Shown: piece by piece, positions 55,703-64,000 of the stretch | Numbering within the stretch: position 1 is the first letter of the stretch | Layout of the letters: the number at the start of each line of letters is the position of its first letter | Origin: Providencia rettgeri | Lineage (GTDB): Bacteria > Pseudomonadota > Gammaproteobacteria > Enterobacterales > Enterobacteriaceae | NCBI GenBank assembly: GCA_900455085.1 | Contig: UGTZ01000001.1 | Span: 248,001-312,000, forward strand | Direction of reading: 5' to 3' | Length of the DNA stretch: 64,000 nt | Notes under the pieces: generated by a model | What the model was told of the DNA's origin: nothing | Databases searched by the model: none | The model's input: the letters and a program-made list of their open reading frames with translations, nothing else | Position numbers and translations under genes: made by a program

Positions 55703-56545
55703 TCACTTATGTGACGATTTTTCTTTCCTAATTCGCTCTATATGAATGGTTAAATACATTCGTTCTTCATCTGTTAAGTCGCGTTGGTATTTCTTAGCTA
55801 AAAAAGTACTGACTTTTTCAGCACATTTCCAAGAAGTTGAATAATTTTCTTTGATGACAAGATGCATCGCAATATCGTCATTAGGAACTGGCTCATTACT
55901 CATCATTCGATGGGTGAAAAACTTCAAATGAGTTACAAATCGCTGGTAACTTAGCGTGTCTTCATGATATTCAATTTGAAGGTAATATTTTACGATGTTC
56001 ATGATTTCATTCATGATTGCCATCGTTTCCATGACAATTGGCATTTCACCCGTCAACTGTGCATTGACGAAATGTAACGCGATAAACCCAGCTTCATCGA
56101 TGGGTAACTCAATCTCTAAATCTTGTTTAATCAATGCCAATGACTCTAACCCCAACTGGTACTCTTTTGGGTAAAGCCGTTGAATTTCCCATAACATGGT
56201 ATTAGTGATAGCTAGGCCTTTTTGCTGCCTTTCAATCGCATAATTGCAGTGATCCGTTAAAACGATATATAAGCTTTCATGCAGATTGCCAAGTTTACTT
56301 TTCGCATTTTCAATTATCTTGTCACAGACTTTCATGACAGAAATTGGTATTTGGCTCAACAGTTCACTTAGCCGACTTGTTAATTCATGGCTACGTAACT
56401 CAAAGACTTTTTCTATTTTTTTAGTATCGACAAAGTCATTAACTTTCATTTGAAAGGCGAGCCCACGTCCCATAACGACAATTTCTTGCTGCTGTTCATT
56501 TAGGGCAACGACCACATTGTTGTTTAAAATTTTTGCGATCTGCAT
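55703..56545 (-). CDS. bglG: BglG-family transcriptional antiterminator
   Basis: BglG binds RAT RNA and prevents early termination of the bgl transcript when substrate is present. The 280-residue protein has the N-terminal CAT RNA-binding domain (MQIAKILNNNVVVALNEQQQEIVVMGRGLAFQ; residues 1-55) and two PRD domains with the phosphorylatable histidines (TDHCNYAIERQ, LHFVNAQL in PRD1; THLKFFTHRM, LTIHIERIRK in PRD2). It lies upstream of bglF and is itself behind a RAT/terminator, so it is autoregulated. AGGGGA precedes the start. Confidence 0.95.
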   Translation of the reverse strand: MQIAKILNNNVVVALNEQQQEIVVMGRGLAFQMKVNDFVDTKKIEKVFELRSHELTSRLSELLSQIPISVMKVCDKIIENAKSKLGNLHESLYIVLTDHCNYAIERQQKGLAITNTMLWEIQRLYPKEYQLGLESLALIKQDLEIELPIDEAGFIALHFVNAQLTGEMPIVMETMAIMNEIMNIVKYYLQIEYHEDTLSYQRFVTHLKFFTHRMMSNEPVPNDDIAMHLVIKENYSTSWKCAEKVSTFLAKKYQRDLTDEERMYLTIHIERIRKEKSSHK

Positions 56546-56563
56546 TTTGTTTCCCCTAAAACG

Positions 56564-56608
56564 AAAAAAACCTGATAGCGCAATGACAATTCATTGACTA
56601 ATCAGGTT
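56564..56608 (-). terminator. BglG-controlled terminator t1, before bglG
   Basis: On the minus strand AACCTGAT and ATCAGGTT form an 8-bp stem around a 24-base loop, followed by seven T. The promoter-proximal arm overlaps the RAT element at 56602-56638. Confidence 0.88.
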
Positions 56609-56638
56609 TTGCCTGCGTGATAAGTGCAGTAACAATCC
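56602..56638 (-). promoter_or_regulatory. Ribonucleic antiterminator (RAT) 1, leader of bglG
   Basis: On the minus strand the element starts GGATTGTTACTGC and ends GCAGGCAAAACCTGA, very close to the E. coli bgl RAT. It lies 57 bases before the bglG start and overlaps terminator t1. Confidence 0.9.
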
Positions 56639-56704
56639 AATAACTTAATTTTCATGTACTGTAATTAAACTTTTTGGGTTATTCAAACAGCAAAGTATGA
56701 AAAT

Positions 56705-56720
56705 GTGAACTAACACGCTC
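56705..56720. promoter_or_regulatory. Weak CRP-like half-site upstream of bgl
   Basis: TGTGAACTAACACGCT has one good CRP half (TGTGA) and a poor second half. CRP control is known for E. coli bgl; the site here is only suggestive. Confidence 0.25.
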
Positions 56721-56765
56721 AATTCAGCCAATCTCTTTTGTACATGACGAATGGCGGTATAGTAC

Positions 56766-57287
56766 CTATTTGATTGTTTTTTGCCACCAAGACACAATGT
56801 AATCAGCGATTTGCTCAGGGTTATTGATATCTAATTGCGGCACGTGAGTATCAATGATTTCATTACTGGCAACAGCAACCACATAGTTATCTATCAAGCC
56901 ATTAAGGGGTTTACCCACCTCAGAACGAAACAACGCGATTTTATCGATTGTTTCATGTTTAAATCCTTCAACGAGGATCAAGTCCAACGAAGCGGGATCG
57001 AAACGGCTGGCTAAATAGCGTAGATCCATTTCATTAGCGTCGGGGGTTTCGGTCATTAACGCCCAACGTTTTTCACTAGCAACGAGCGTTTGGTCTGCAC
57101 CTGCCTTACGTAATTCAAAGCTGTCTTTGCCCGGTTTATCCACTTCCATATCATGGTGGGTATGTTTAATTAAACCAACGCGAACATTACGTTTGCGAAG
57201 TAACGGGATCACTTTTTTTAATAATGTTGTTTTGCCAGTGCCGCTATAAGCGGTAATGCCAAGTAGAGGTAGAGTATTCTGATTCAT
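56766..57287 (-). CDS. mobB: Molybdopterin-guanine dinucleotide biosynthesis adaptor MobB
   Basis: MobB is a GTPase that assists MobA in the last step of molybdenum cofactor synthesis. The P-loop AYSGTGKTTLLKK near the N-terminus, GLIKHTHHD, DKPGKDSFELRKAGA and LILVEGFKHE are family motifs. I use the ATG at 57287 (MNQNTLPLLG, 173 residues; a 175-residue relative in E. coli), just after the mobA stop; an upstream ATG at 57311 overlaps mobA and adds eight atypical residues. Confidence 0.93.
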   Translation of the reverse strand: MNQNTLPLLGITAYSGTGKTTLLKKVIPLLRKRNVRVGLIKHTHHDMEVDKPGKDSFELRKAGADQTLVASEKRWALMTETPDANEMDLRYLASRFDPASLDLILVEGFKHETIDKIALFRSEVGKPLNGLIDNYVVAVASNEIIDTHVPQLDINNPEQIADYIVSWWQKTIK

Positions 57288-57289
57288 GG

Positions 57290-57883
57290 CTATTTTCGTT
57301 GCCGCTCCCATAGACGGCTATCTTCCGGAGTATTTAAATTAATAAACGTGTCAGACTCTGACGTGAAAATGATACCTTTTGCGTCGATTTCACGCATAAA
57401 TAGCATCAGTTTGCGATCGCCTCTTGCAAGGTAATCATCAAGGCGAGTTTTAAGCGAGTTGTGTAGTAAAGCGAATGTTGGATGTTCTCGTTCATTATCT
57501 TGTGCGTAACAGGCAAGGTGAGTGCCTTTCTCACTAAACATTTTTTTAGCTAAATTAAGTGGAAAATCAGGAACGTCACAAGGTACAAATAGCAACCACT
57601 CTGTCTTAGCATAGTGTAGTGCAGCTTGCATTCCAGCGAGTGGACCAGAAAAATCACTATTTAAATCAGAAATAACGGTCAACTGGCTCTCTCGATAACG
57701 CGCTTGATTGCGGTTTGCATTGATGATGACTTGGCCCACTTGGGGGCTTAAACGCGCTAAAATATACTGGTAGAGTGGTTTACTGAGTAAAGGAACTAAG
57801 CCTTTATCTTGCCCACCCATCCTGCTTCCTCGGCCGCCTGCAAGTATGACACCGGTTATTGACTGACGAAATGACATGTTCAA
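57290..57883 (-). CDS. mobA: Molybdenum cofactor guanylyltransferase MobA
   Basis: MobA links GMP from GTP to Mo-molybdopterin, making the MGD cofactor used by DMSO-reductase-type enzymes. The 197-residue protein (194 in E. coli) has the nucleotidyl-transferase motif VILAGGRGSRMGGQDKGLV, the magnesium-binding DLNSDFSGPLAGMQAAL and FVPCDVPDFP. It is followed immediately by mobB on the same strand and is divergent from yihD. Confidence 0.96.
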   Translation of the reverse strand: MNMSFRQSITGVILAGGRGSRMGGQDKGLVPLLSKPLYQYILARLSPQVGQVIINANRNQARYRESQLTVISDLNSDFSGPLAGMQAALHYAKTEWLLFVPCDVPDFPLNLAKKMFSEKGTHLACYAQDNEREHPTFALLHNSLKTRLDDYLARGDRKLMLFMREIDAKGIIFTSESDTFINLNTPEDSRLWERQRK

Positions 57884-58093
57884 TATCCTTGAATATCTTC
57901 AAGAAAATGTTTCAACATTCGTAGAAAACACTTTCGAGTATAGTAATTACTAAAATTTATTCTATTTTGCTATAAAATCAATGAATATTCCCGCGTATTG
58001 CAGTTAAACTTTACGTAGATTGACAACAGTTCGCTTTTTCTCTTGTATGATTATTGGTAACTTGTATCGAATATTCGTGATAAAGGAATAAAC

Positions 58094-58363
58094 ATGAAAT
58101 GCCATCGCTTAAATGAAGTTATTGAGCTTCTGCACCCTGTCTGGAAAGATAATTCAGATTTAAACTTAGTTGAATTATTGCAAAAACTGGCTGACGAAGC
58201 AGGTTTTAAAGGCAGTTTATCTGAGTTAACAGATGATGTGCTGATTTATCATTTAAAAATGCGTGGCTCGGACAGCAATGAAGCGATCCCTGGTTTAAAA
58301 AAAGATTATGAAGATGACTTTAAAACCGCTATTTTGCGTGCCCGTGGCATTATTAAAGATTAA
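58094..58363 (+). CDS. yihD: Conserved protein YihD (DUF1040)
   Basis: This 89-residue protein (89 in E. coli) is highly conserved in enteric bacteria: MKCHRLNEVIELLHPVWKD at the start, LSELTDDVLIYHLKMRGS in the middle. It has no membrane or signal sequence. Its function is unknown; its fixed position before srkA and dsbA, 6 bases from srkA, suggests co-transcription. Confidence 0.92.
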   Translation: MKCHRLNEVIELLHPVWKDNSDLNLVELLQKLADEAGFKGSLSELTDDVLIYHLKMRGSDSNEAIPGLKKDYEDDFKTAILRARGIIKD

Positions 58364-58369
58364 AACGCG

Positions 58370-59365
58370 ATGGATCAAATAGAACATTCGAATTTCCATT
58401 TTAGTGGAATTTCCCCCGACTTAATTTTAGACGCCTTAATGGAAGTTGGGGTTTACCCTGAATCTGGGCTGCTTGAATTAAATAGCTACGAAAATCGAGT
58501 TTATCAGTTCCAAGACGAAAATCGGCAACGCTTTGTGGTTAAATTTTATCGTCCCGAGCGTTGGAATCGTTCGCAAATTCAAGAAGAACATGATTTCACT
58601 TTAGAGCTACGAGATGAAGGGTTATCTGTAGCTGCACCTCTTGAGTTTGCCGGGCAAACGGTATTGGAATTTGGTGGGTTTATATTTGCAATTTTTCCGA
58701 GTGTCGGTGGCCGACAATATGAAACAGATAACTTGTTTCAATTAGAAAGTGTCGGCCACTTATTAGGGCGTATACACCAAATTGGTCAGCGTAAAAATTT
58801 TGCATTTCGTCCGACAATAGGTCTCGATGAATATTTGGCACAACCTCACCAAGTGATAGCATCGAGTCCTTTGATTGCAGAACGTTATAAGTCCCAATTT
58901 ATAACGTCTTTAGATGCATTGATTGCACAAGTAAAATTGCAGTGGCCTAGCTCAATTTCATCTATTCGTCTACAAGGTGATTGCCACCCAGGCAATATTC
59001 TATGGCGCGATGAAGCTTGGCTGGTGGATTTTGATGACGCCCGAAACGGGCCTGCAATCCAAGACCTTTGGATGCTACTTAATGGCTCTCGCCAAGAACA
59101 AGTCATTCAATTGAATACGTTATTAGAAACGTATAATGAGTTTTGTGATTTTGATGTAAAACAGCTGAAGCTTATTGAACCTCTTAGAGCAATGCGTATG
59201 GTACATTATCTCGGGTGGATTATCCGCCGTTGGCAAGACCCTGCATTTCCTCGAGCATTTTCTTGGCTACAAGCTGATGATTTTTGGCAAAAACAATCGC
59301 TCGAATTTAATCAACAGATTGAACGGTTGCAAGACGCCCCTTTGCAGTTAACCCCTCAGTTTTAA
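58370..59365 (+). CDS. srkA: Stress response serine/threonine kinase SrkA (YihE/RdoA)
   Basis: SrkA is an aminoglycoside-phosphotransferase-fold Ser/Thr kinase that, in E. coli, is induced by the Cpx envelope-stress system and counteracts programmed death. The 331 residues (328 in E. coli) show the nucleotide-binding VVKFYRPERW lysine, the catalytic LQGDCHPGNILW motif (HxDxxxxN type, here with D-C-H-P-G-N) and the metal-binding DFDDARNGP. It lies between yihD and dsbA, the known E. coli order, with dsbA 33 bases later. Confidence 0.95.
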   Translation: MDQIEHSNFHFSGISPDLILDALMEVGVYPESGLLELNSYENRVYQFQDENRQRFVVKFYRPERWNRSQIQEEHDFTLELRDEGLSVAAPLEFAGQTVLEFGGFIFAIFPSVGGRQYETDNLFQLESVGHLLGRIHQIGQRKNFAFRPTIGLDEYLAQPHQVIASSPLIAERYKSQFITSLDALIAQVKLQWPSSISSIRLQGDCHPGNILWRDEAWLVDFDDARNGPAIQDLWMLLNGSRQEQVIQLNTLLETYNEFCDFDVKQLKLIEPLRAMRMVHYLGWIIRRWQDPAFPRAFSWLQADDFWQKQSLEFNQQIERLQDAPLQLTPQF

Positions 59366-59398
59366 CTTTTAAGTTTTTGTTTTTGGAGAATGTAGTCT

Positions 59399-60019
59399 AT
59401 GAAAAAAATTATGTTGGCTTTGCTTGGTATTGCCATGTCTTTTAGTGCTGCAGCGGCAAACTACACGGAAGGTAAAGAGTATACTGATGTTAAAGCTGTA
59501 CCAAATTTACCGCAAGTTCTGGAGTTCTTCTCATTTTATTGCCCACACTGCTATCAATTTGAGAGTGTGTATAAAGTGCCTCAAACCGTAGAGAAAAACT
59601 TGCCAGAAGGCGTGAAAATGGAACGTTATCACGTTGATTTTCTTGGTCCTTTAGGTGCTGATTTAACCCAAGCTTGGGCCGTTGCGATTGTCCTGAAAGC
59701 AGAAGACAAAGTGACGCCTATTCTGTTTGAAGGTATCCAAAAAACGCAAACTATCAACAGCAAAGCAGATATTCGTAATGCCTTTATCAAAGCGGGTATT
59801 TCTGGTGATGAGTATGATGCAGCTTTAAATAGCTTCGTTGTAAAATCTATCGTTGCGAAACAGCAAAATGCAGCGCAAGACTTAAAATTGCGTGGTGTTC
59901 CTGCATTATTTGTTGATGGTAAATACCAAGTTCGTAATAACGGTATCTCAGTTGATAATGCCGCTGATTATGGCAAAGAGTTCTCTAACGTTGTGAACTT
60001 CTTAGTAAGTAAAAAATAA
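59399..60019 (+). CDS. dsbA: Periplasmic thiol:disulfide oxidoreductase DsbA
   Basis: DsbA introduces disulfide bonds into exported proteins and is reoxidised by DsbB. The 206-residue precursor has a signal peptide (LALLGIAMSFSAAAA) and the CPHC active site at residues 48-51 within EFFSFYCPHCYQFE. The cis-proline loop is visible as RGVPALFVDGKY. It lies downstream of srkA, both likely responsive to envelope stress. Confidence 0.97.
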   Translation: MKKIMLALLGIAMSFSAAAANYTEGKEYTDVKAVPNLPQVLEFFSFYCPHCYQFESVYKVPQTVEKNLPEGVKMERYHVDFLGPLGADLTQAWAVAIVLKAEDKVTPILFEGIQKTQTINSKADIRNAFIKAGISGDEYDAALNSFVVKSIVAKQQNAAQDLKLRGVPALFVDGKYQVRNNGISVDNAADYGKEFSNVVNFLVSKK

Positions 60020-60028
60020 TAGCAAATA

Positions 60029-60058
60029 GACGGTGGTAAATTAGCCATCGTCTTTTTT
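60029..60058 (+). terminator. dsbA terminator
   Basis: GACGGTGG and CCATCGTC form an 8-bp stem (one G-T pair) with an eight-base loop, followed by six T, 10 bases after the dsbA stop. Confidence 0.85.
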
Positions 60059-60434
60059 CTCCTATCAATATCCACAATTCTAAGACGTTCTCTCCGGCGC
60101 ATTAAATCTACTCAATCTTGTGCTAACTCTTTGATTTTACTTTCCTGTTCATACTGTTAATCATCATATTACTTATTGAATTTACTGAGTAACACAAATT
60201 TACACACAAGGTTATCCACAGGATGTTAATCAGGTATTTAGTACATTGGTGTGATTAATTTAATTGTAAATAATAATTTTAACTAATCGTAATAAATAAT
60301 GTATTTGAAATCGTGAATGATTTGATGTGCTTTTAACAATGCGATTAAGCGGAATATAAAACTTGGGATGTATCTGAGGCGACATTATGGCATCCTATTA
60401 GCATTCGTTCCTGACTAAAAGATGATGACAGATT
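60059..60434. other. Intergenic region between dsbA and polA
   Basis: About 375 AT-rich bases. In E. coli the acyltransferase gene yihG lies here; none is present. The notable element is a perfect DnaA box at 60212-60220. The polA promoter must be here. Confidence 0.45.
60212..60220 (+). promoter_or_regulatory. DnaA box (TTATCCACA) upstream of polA
   Basis: TTATCCACA is a perfect match to the strong DnaA box consensus, about 215 bases upstream of the polA start. DnaA stimulation of polA has been reported for E. coli; a role here is inferred, since a 9-mer can also occur by chance. Confidence 0.5.
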
Positions 60435-63226
60435 ATGGCTCAGATTGCAGAAAACCCCCTTATTTTGGTTGATGGTTCCTCTTACCTATACCGTGCTTAT
60501 CATGCATTCCCTCCACTGACCAATAGTGCTGGTGAGCCTACAGGGGCAATGTATGGCGTGCTTAATATGCTACGCAGTTTAATTATGCAGTATAAACCTA
60601 GCCATGTAGCGGTTGTCTTTGATGCGAAGGGAAAAACATTTCGTGATGAATTGTTCGAAAGCTATAAGTCTCATCGCCCACCTATGCCTGATGACTTGCG
60701 CGCTCAAATCGCTCCATTGCATGAAATGGTAGAAGCGATGGGGTTACCTTTACTTGTTGTTTCAGGGGTGGAAGCCGATGACGTCATCGGGACATTAGCT
60801 TGTGAAGCAAGCCGAAAAGGTATGCCAGTATTAATCAGTACGGGCGATAAAGACATGGCGCAATTAGTTGAGCCTAATATTACGCTCATTAATACCATGA
60901 ATAACACTATTCTAGGGCCTGATGAAGTCAAAGAAAAATACGGTGTGCCCCCTGAACTTATTATCGACTTTTTAGCCTTAATGGGGGATTCGTCAGATAA
61001 CATTCCTGGCGTGCCTGGTGTCGGTGAAAAAACAGCACTAGCCTTACTGCAAGGCATTGGTAGCTTAGAAGCAATTTATAATGACCTTGAAGCTATCGCT
61101 CCATTAGGTTTTAGAGGCTCTAAAACCTTAGCCCCTAAAATGGCTGAAAACCGTGATGTTGCTTTTTTATCATATCAATTAGCGACAATTAAAACGGATG
61201 TTGAGCTGGAAAAGACCTGTGAAGAGTTACAAGTTGCTCAGCCAGATGTGGATAAGCTACATCAATTATTCAGCCGTTATGAATTTAAACGTTGGTTAAC
61301 GGATGTTGAAAATGGGACTTGGATGGAGGGGAAAGGCACAAGTACAAAAGTGAGCCCAACGCCAGCAACGTCAGCTGCCAAGCCATCAATCCCAACAGCA
61401 CCAACATTGAGTGCTGAAAATTACCAAACGATTTTAGAAAAAGCGGATTTAGAGCGCTGGGTTGAAAAACTGAGCAAGGCATCGTTATTTGCTTTTGATA
61501 CTGAAACCGATAGCTTAGATACCCAAGAAGCCCGTTTAGTGGGCATGTCATTTGCAATTGAGCCAGGGCATGCCGCTTATTTGCCATTAGGTCACGATTA
61601 CCTTGATGCGCCAGTACAACTCCCTCTGGAAGAGGTTTTGGAAGTTATGAAACCTTTGCTTGAGAGTGAAAAAATTCTCAAAATTGGCCAGAACTTGAAA
61701 TATGATGCAGAAGTTCTTGAAAACTACGGCATTGAATTAAAAGGTATTGGCTATGACACCATGCTGGAATCGTATGTGTTAAATAGTGTTGCGGGAATGG
61801 GGCGCCATGATATGGACAGCTTGGCCGATCGCCATTTGAACCACAAAACTGTGAGCTTTGAAGAAATCGCGGGTAAAGGTAAAAAACAGCTGACATTTAA
61901 TCAAATCGCCTTAGAAGAAGCAGCTAATTATGCCGCGGAAGATGCGGATGTCACGTTATTACTGCACCAAGCGTTATACCCACAATTAGAAGCTGAGCCA
62001 ACGCTTAATCATATTTTCCAAAATATTGAAATGCCACTTGTGCCTGTGTTAGTCCGCATGGAACGCAAAGGTGTTTTAATTGACGCAAACGTACTTGCAG
62101 CGCAGTCAAAGGTGATTACCGCTCGTTTAGCTGAGCTGGAAAAAGAGGCTTTCGAGCTTGCAGGGGAAGAGTTTAACCTCGCTTCGCCAAAACAATTGCA
62201 AACTATCTTATTCGAAAAATTGCAATTGCCGGTGATAAAGAAAACACCAAGTGGGGCAGCGTCGACTAATGAAGAAGTGCTTGAAGAATTGGCGCTGAAT
62301 CATGCATTGCCAAAATTGTTGCTCGAGCACCGTAGTTTAGCCAAATTAAAATCCACGTATACGGATAAACTGCCACTCATGATTAACCCGCGTACTCAGC
62401 GTGTTCATACTGCTTACCATCAAGCCGTCACAGCAACAGGGCGTTTATCTTCTCGAGATCCTAACCTACAAAACATTCCTGTTAGAACTGAGGAAGGGCG
62501 CCGGATCCGCCAAGCTTTTATTGCTCGTGAAGGCTACAAAGTGATGGCGGCGGACTACTCGCAAATTGAATTACGTATTATGGCGCATTTATCCCAAGAT
62601 AAGGGCCTATTAACTGCGTTTGCGGAAGGGAAAGATATCCATAAAGCAACAGCCGCTGAAGTCTTTGGTGTACCACTGGAACAAGTCACTAGTGACCAAC
62701 GCCGTAGTGCCAAAGCGATTAACTTCGGCTTATCTATGGCATGAGTGCGTTTGGTTTAGCGCGTCAATTAGGGATCCCTCGAGGTGAGGCGCAGCGCTAT
62801 ATGGATCTTTACTTTGAACGTTACCCAGGTGTATTACGTTATATGGAAAACACACGCTTGCAAGCGTCTGAGCAAGGCTATGTAGAGACCCTCGAAGGTC
62901 GCCGTTTATATCTGGCAGATATTAAGTCCAGTAATGGAATGCGCCGTAAAGCCGCGGAACGCGAAGCGATCAACGCACCAATGCAAGGAACCGCAGCGGA
63001 TATCATTAAAAAAGCGATGATTGCTGTTGATAATTGGTTGCAAACCAAAAAGCCACATGCAGATATGCTAATGCAAGTTCATGATGAATTGGTTTTTGAA
63101 GTGAAAGAATCTGAGTTAGAGCGTGTCCAAGCTCAGGTCCAATTGTTAATGGAACAAAGCATGAAATTGGATGTACCATTAAAAGTGGATGTGGGGATAG
63201 GCGATAACTGGGATGAAGCCCATTAA
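60435..63226 (+). CDS. polA: DNA polymerase I (frameshifted in this sequence)
   Basis: Pol I fills gaps and removes RNA primers in replication and repair. Three domains are visible: the 5'-nuclease (LVDGSSYLYRAYHAFPPL; GVEADDVIGTLA), the 3'-5' exonuclease (FAFDTETDSLD, with the catalytic D and E) and the polymerase (RLSSRDPNLQNIP, ADYSQIELRIMAHLS, KAINFGL, MQVHDELVFE). The frame breaks near 62732 where the sequence reads TTATC instead of TTAATC; one added A restores NFGLIYGMSAFGLARQLGIPR. The corrected protein has about 930 residues (928 in E. coli). A sequencing error is likely. Confidence 0.95.
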
Positions 63227-63249
63227 TTTTTAACAATATTGAATCTACA

Positions 63250-63280
63250 AAACCTCCAATACGTTATTGGGGGTTTTTTT
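63250..63280 (+). terminator. polA terminator
   Basis: An inverted repeat (AAACCTCCAATA/TATTGGGGGTTT, one G-T pair) with a tight loop is followed by a T tract just after polA. Confidence 0.8.
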
Positions 63281-63546
63281 ATGTTTAAGTGAATACATAA
63301 CAGATAATTATGCATTTGAAATTATTAACTAGAAATTTAATATAACTCTGTAATAAATCAATTATTTCATGATGAAATTTGAGGATATGATTAACATTTT
63401 TATGCGACATATATCTCATAAATATGTAATTAAAATCCGTTTTTTTGTCTTATTTTATTCGTATTATCATGCTGAATCGTAGACAGCTTTGAAAAAAAAT
63501 TACAAAAAGGCTTTTTTTCGAGCGAAAATAAAGTACATTAATAGGC

Positions 63547-63655
63547 GTAGGGTACAGAGGTAAGATGTTCTATCTTTCAGACCTTTTACTTCACGTAATC
63601 GGATTTAGCTGAATATTAGCTGCTCCAGTCAAGTATTTGACTGGAGCATTTTTTT
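63547..63655 (+). ncRNA. spf: Spot 42 sRNA
   Basis: The 109-base element begins GTAGGGTACAGAGGTAAGAT and continues through the unstructured regions known from E. coli Spot 42, ending in a 12-bp terminator stem (TGCTCCAGTCAA/TTGACTGGAGCA) and seven T. Length and position (between polA and engB) match E. coli. Spot 42 is an Hfq-dependent sRNA that represses secondary carbon metabolism and is itself repressed by cAMP-CRP. Changes from E. coli, as I recall that sequence, lie mostly in the terminator stem and just before it. The gap at 63281-63546 before it shows no other gene. Confidence 0.95.
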
Positions 63656-63723
63656 ATCTAAAATTCAGTGAATTAGAAGCTATGAGGGTGTAATGAACCA
63701 TTTCTGGCTCACTACTAAAGAAA

Positions 63724-64000
63724 TCAAGCCGGTGTGTTATACCAACTATCTAGCTTAATACGGAGTTTATCGACACCAATTTTTTTCAGTGCTGAAAAGT
63801 ATTCGACTTCAATATCCCCTTCAAGTGGAGCAAGTGCTTGACGCACTTCCATTAACTGTTTCTTTCTTGCTCCAGAGGCCAGTTTGTCTGCTTTAGTGAG
63901 TAAAACCAGAACTGGCACATTCATTGCGACAGACCACTCAATCATTTGCATATCGAGGTCTTTTAATGGATGACGGATATCCATTAATACAACAAGCCCC
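63724..64000 (-). CDS. engB: Ribosome biogenesis GTPase EngB/YihA, C-terminal part (cut by window edge)
   Basis: EngB is an essential GTPase for 50S subunit assembly and cell division. The 92 C-terminal codons visible include LVVLMDIRHPLKDLD, the G4 motif LLTKADKL and the G5-like FSALKK. The open frame runs to the window end; the P-loop and G3 regions lie outside. The C-terminus is shorter than in E. coli, ending DSWYNTPA. It is convergent with polA and spf, as in E. coli. Confidence 0.93.
   Translation of the reverse strand, partial: GLVVLMDIRHPLKDLDMQMIEWSVAMNVPVLVLLTKADKLASGARKKQLMEVRQALAPLEGDIEVEYFSALKKIGVDKLRIKLDSWYNTPA

Noticed and set aside
62741..63226. A separate short polymerase gene after polA
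   Set aside because: It is the C-terminal end of the polymerase domain displaced by a one-base deletion.

Overview
This window is chromosomal DNA from a low-GC enteric gammaproteobacterium. The gene content and order follow the Escherichia coli backbone closely (glnL-glnA-typA, yihX-dtd-fabY, yicH-xanP-gltS-recG-trmH-spoT-rpoZ-gmk-ligB-yicG, tag-glyQS, dppABCDF, yhjJ, mobBA-yihD-srkA-dsbA-polA-spf-engB). The AT-rich base use, the His-rich YqjI and the local rearrangements point to the Morganellaceae. Providencia is my best guess, by inference only. I found no prophage, insertion sequence, integron or CRISPR array.

Layout. 1-2.2 kb: nitrogen control (glnL fragment, glnA, with NtrC sites and a sigma-54 promoter). 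2.2-3.3 kb: an inserted metal-type PadR regulator (YqjI-like) with a tandemly repeated His/Cys-rich N-terminus and three palindromic operators. 3.6-8.5 kb: typA, an unrecognised membrane protein, yihX, dtd, fabY. 8.6-22 kb: yicH, xanP, gltS, the recG-trmH-spoT-rpoZ-gmk cluster, ligB, yicG. 22-28.5 kb: yidR, yidQ, yidE, avtA, tag. 28.7-34 kb: glyQS, tRNA-Pro(UGG), an orphan two-partner-secretion transporter. 34-40 kb: the dipeptide ABC operon dppABCDF. 40-50.6 kb: a truncated hmsP/pdeK remnant, yhjJ, a serine hydrolase, a nitronate monooxygenase, yhjD, yqjC, rlmJ, gor, a GST and a WYL regulator. 50.8-56.7 kb: a complete aryl-beta-glucoside (bgl) operon, with an antiterminator site plus terminator before both bglG and bglF. 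56.8-64 kb: mobBA, yihD, srkA, dsbA, polA, the sRNA Spot 42 and the end of engB.

The genes form recognisable units. GlnA assimilates ammonium under NtrB/NtrC. SpoT and omega (RpoZ) sit together in the stringent-response cluster. DppABCDF imports peptides. BglG, BglF, BglB and a porin form a substrate-induced beta-glucoside uptake and hydrolysis pathway. SrkA and DsbA act in envelope stress and protein folding.

A major caveat is sequence quality. Eight conserved genes (typA, dtd, yicH, glyS, tpsB, dppA, a nitronate monooxygenase and polA) are broken by single-base indels, mostly in homopolymer runs. Correcting them restores the family lengths (typA 607 aa, glyS 689 aa, dtd 145 aa). I read these as sequencing or assembly errors rather than gene decay and annotate the full-length genes. 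The hmsP remnant is different: there is no room for its missing catalytic half, so it looks truly truncated.

I did not find a convincing new multi-gene system. The most unusual loci are the repeat-expanded YqjI with its operators, the orphan TpsB transporter, the sensor-only HmsP remnant and the unrecognised six-helix membrane protein.
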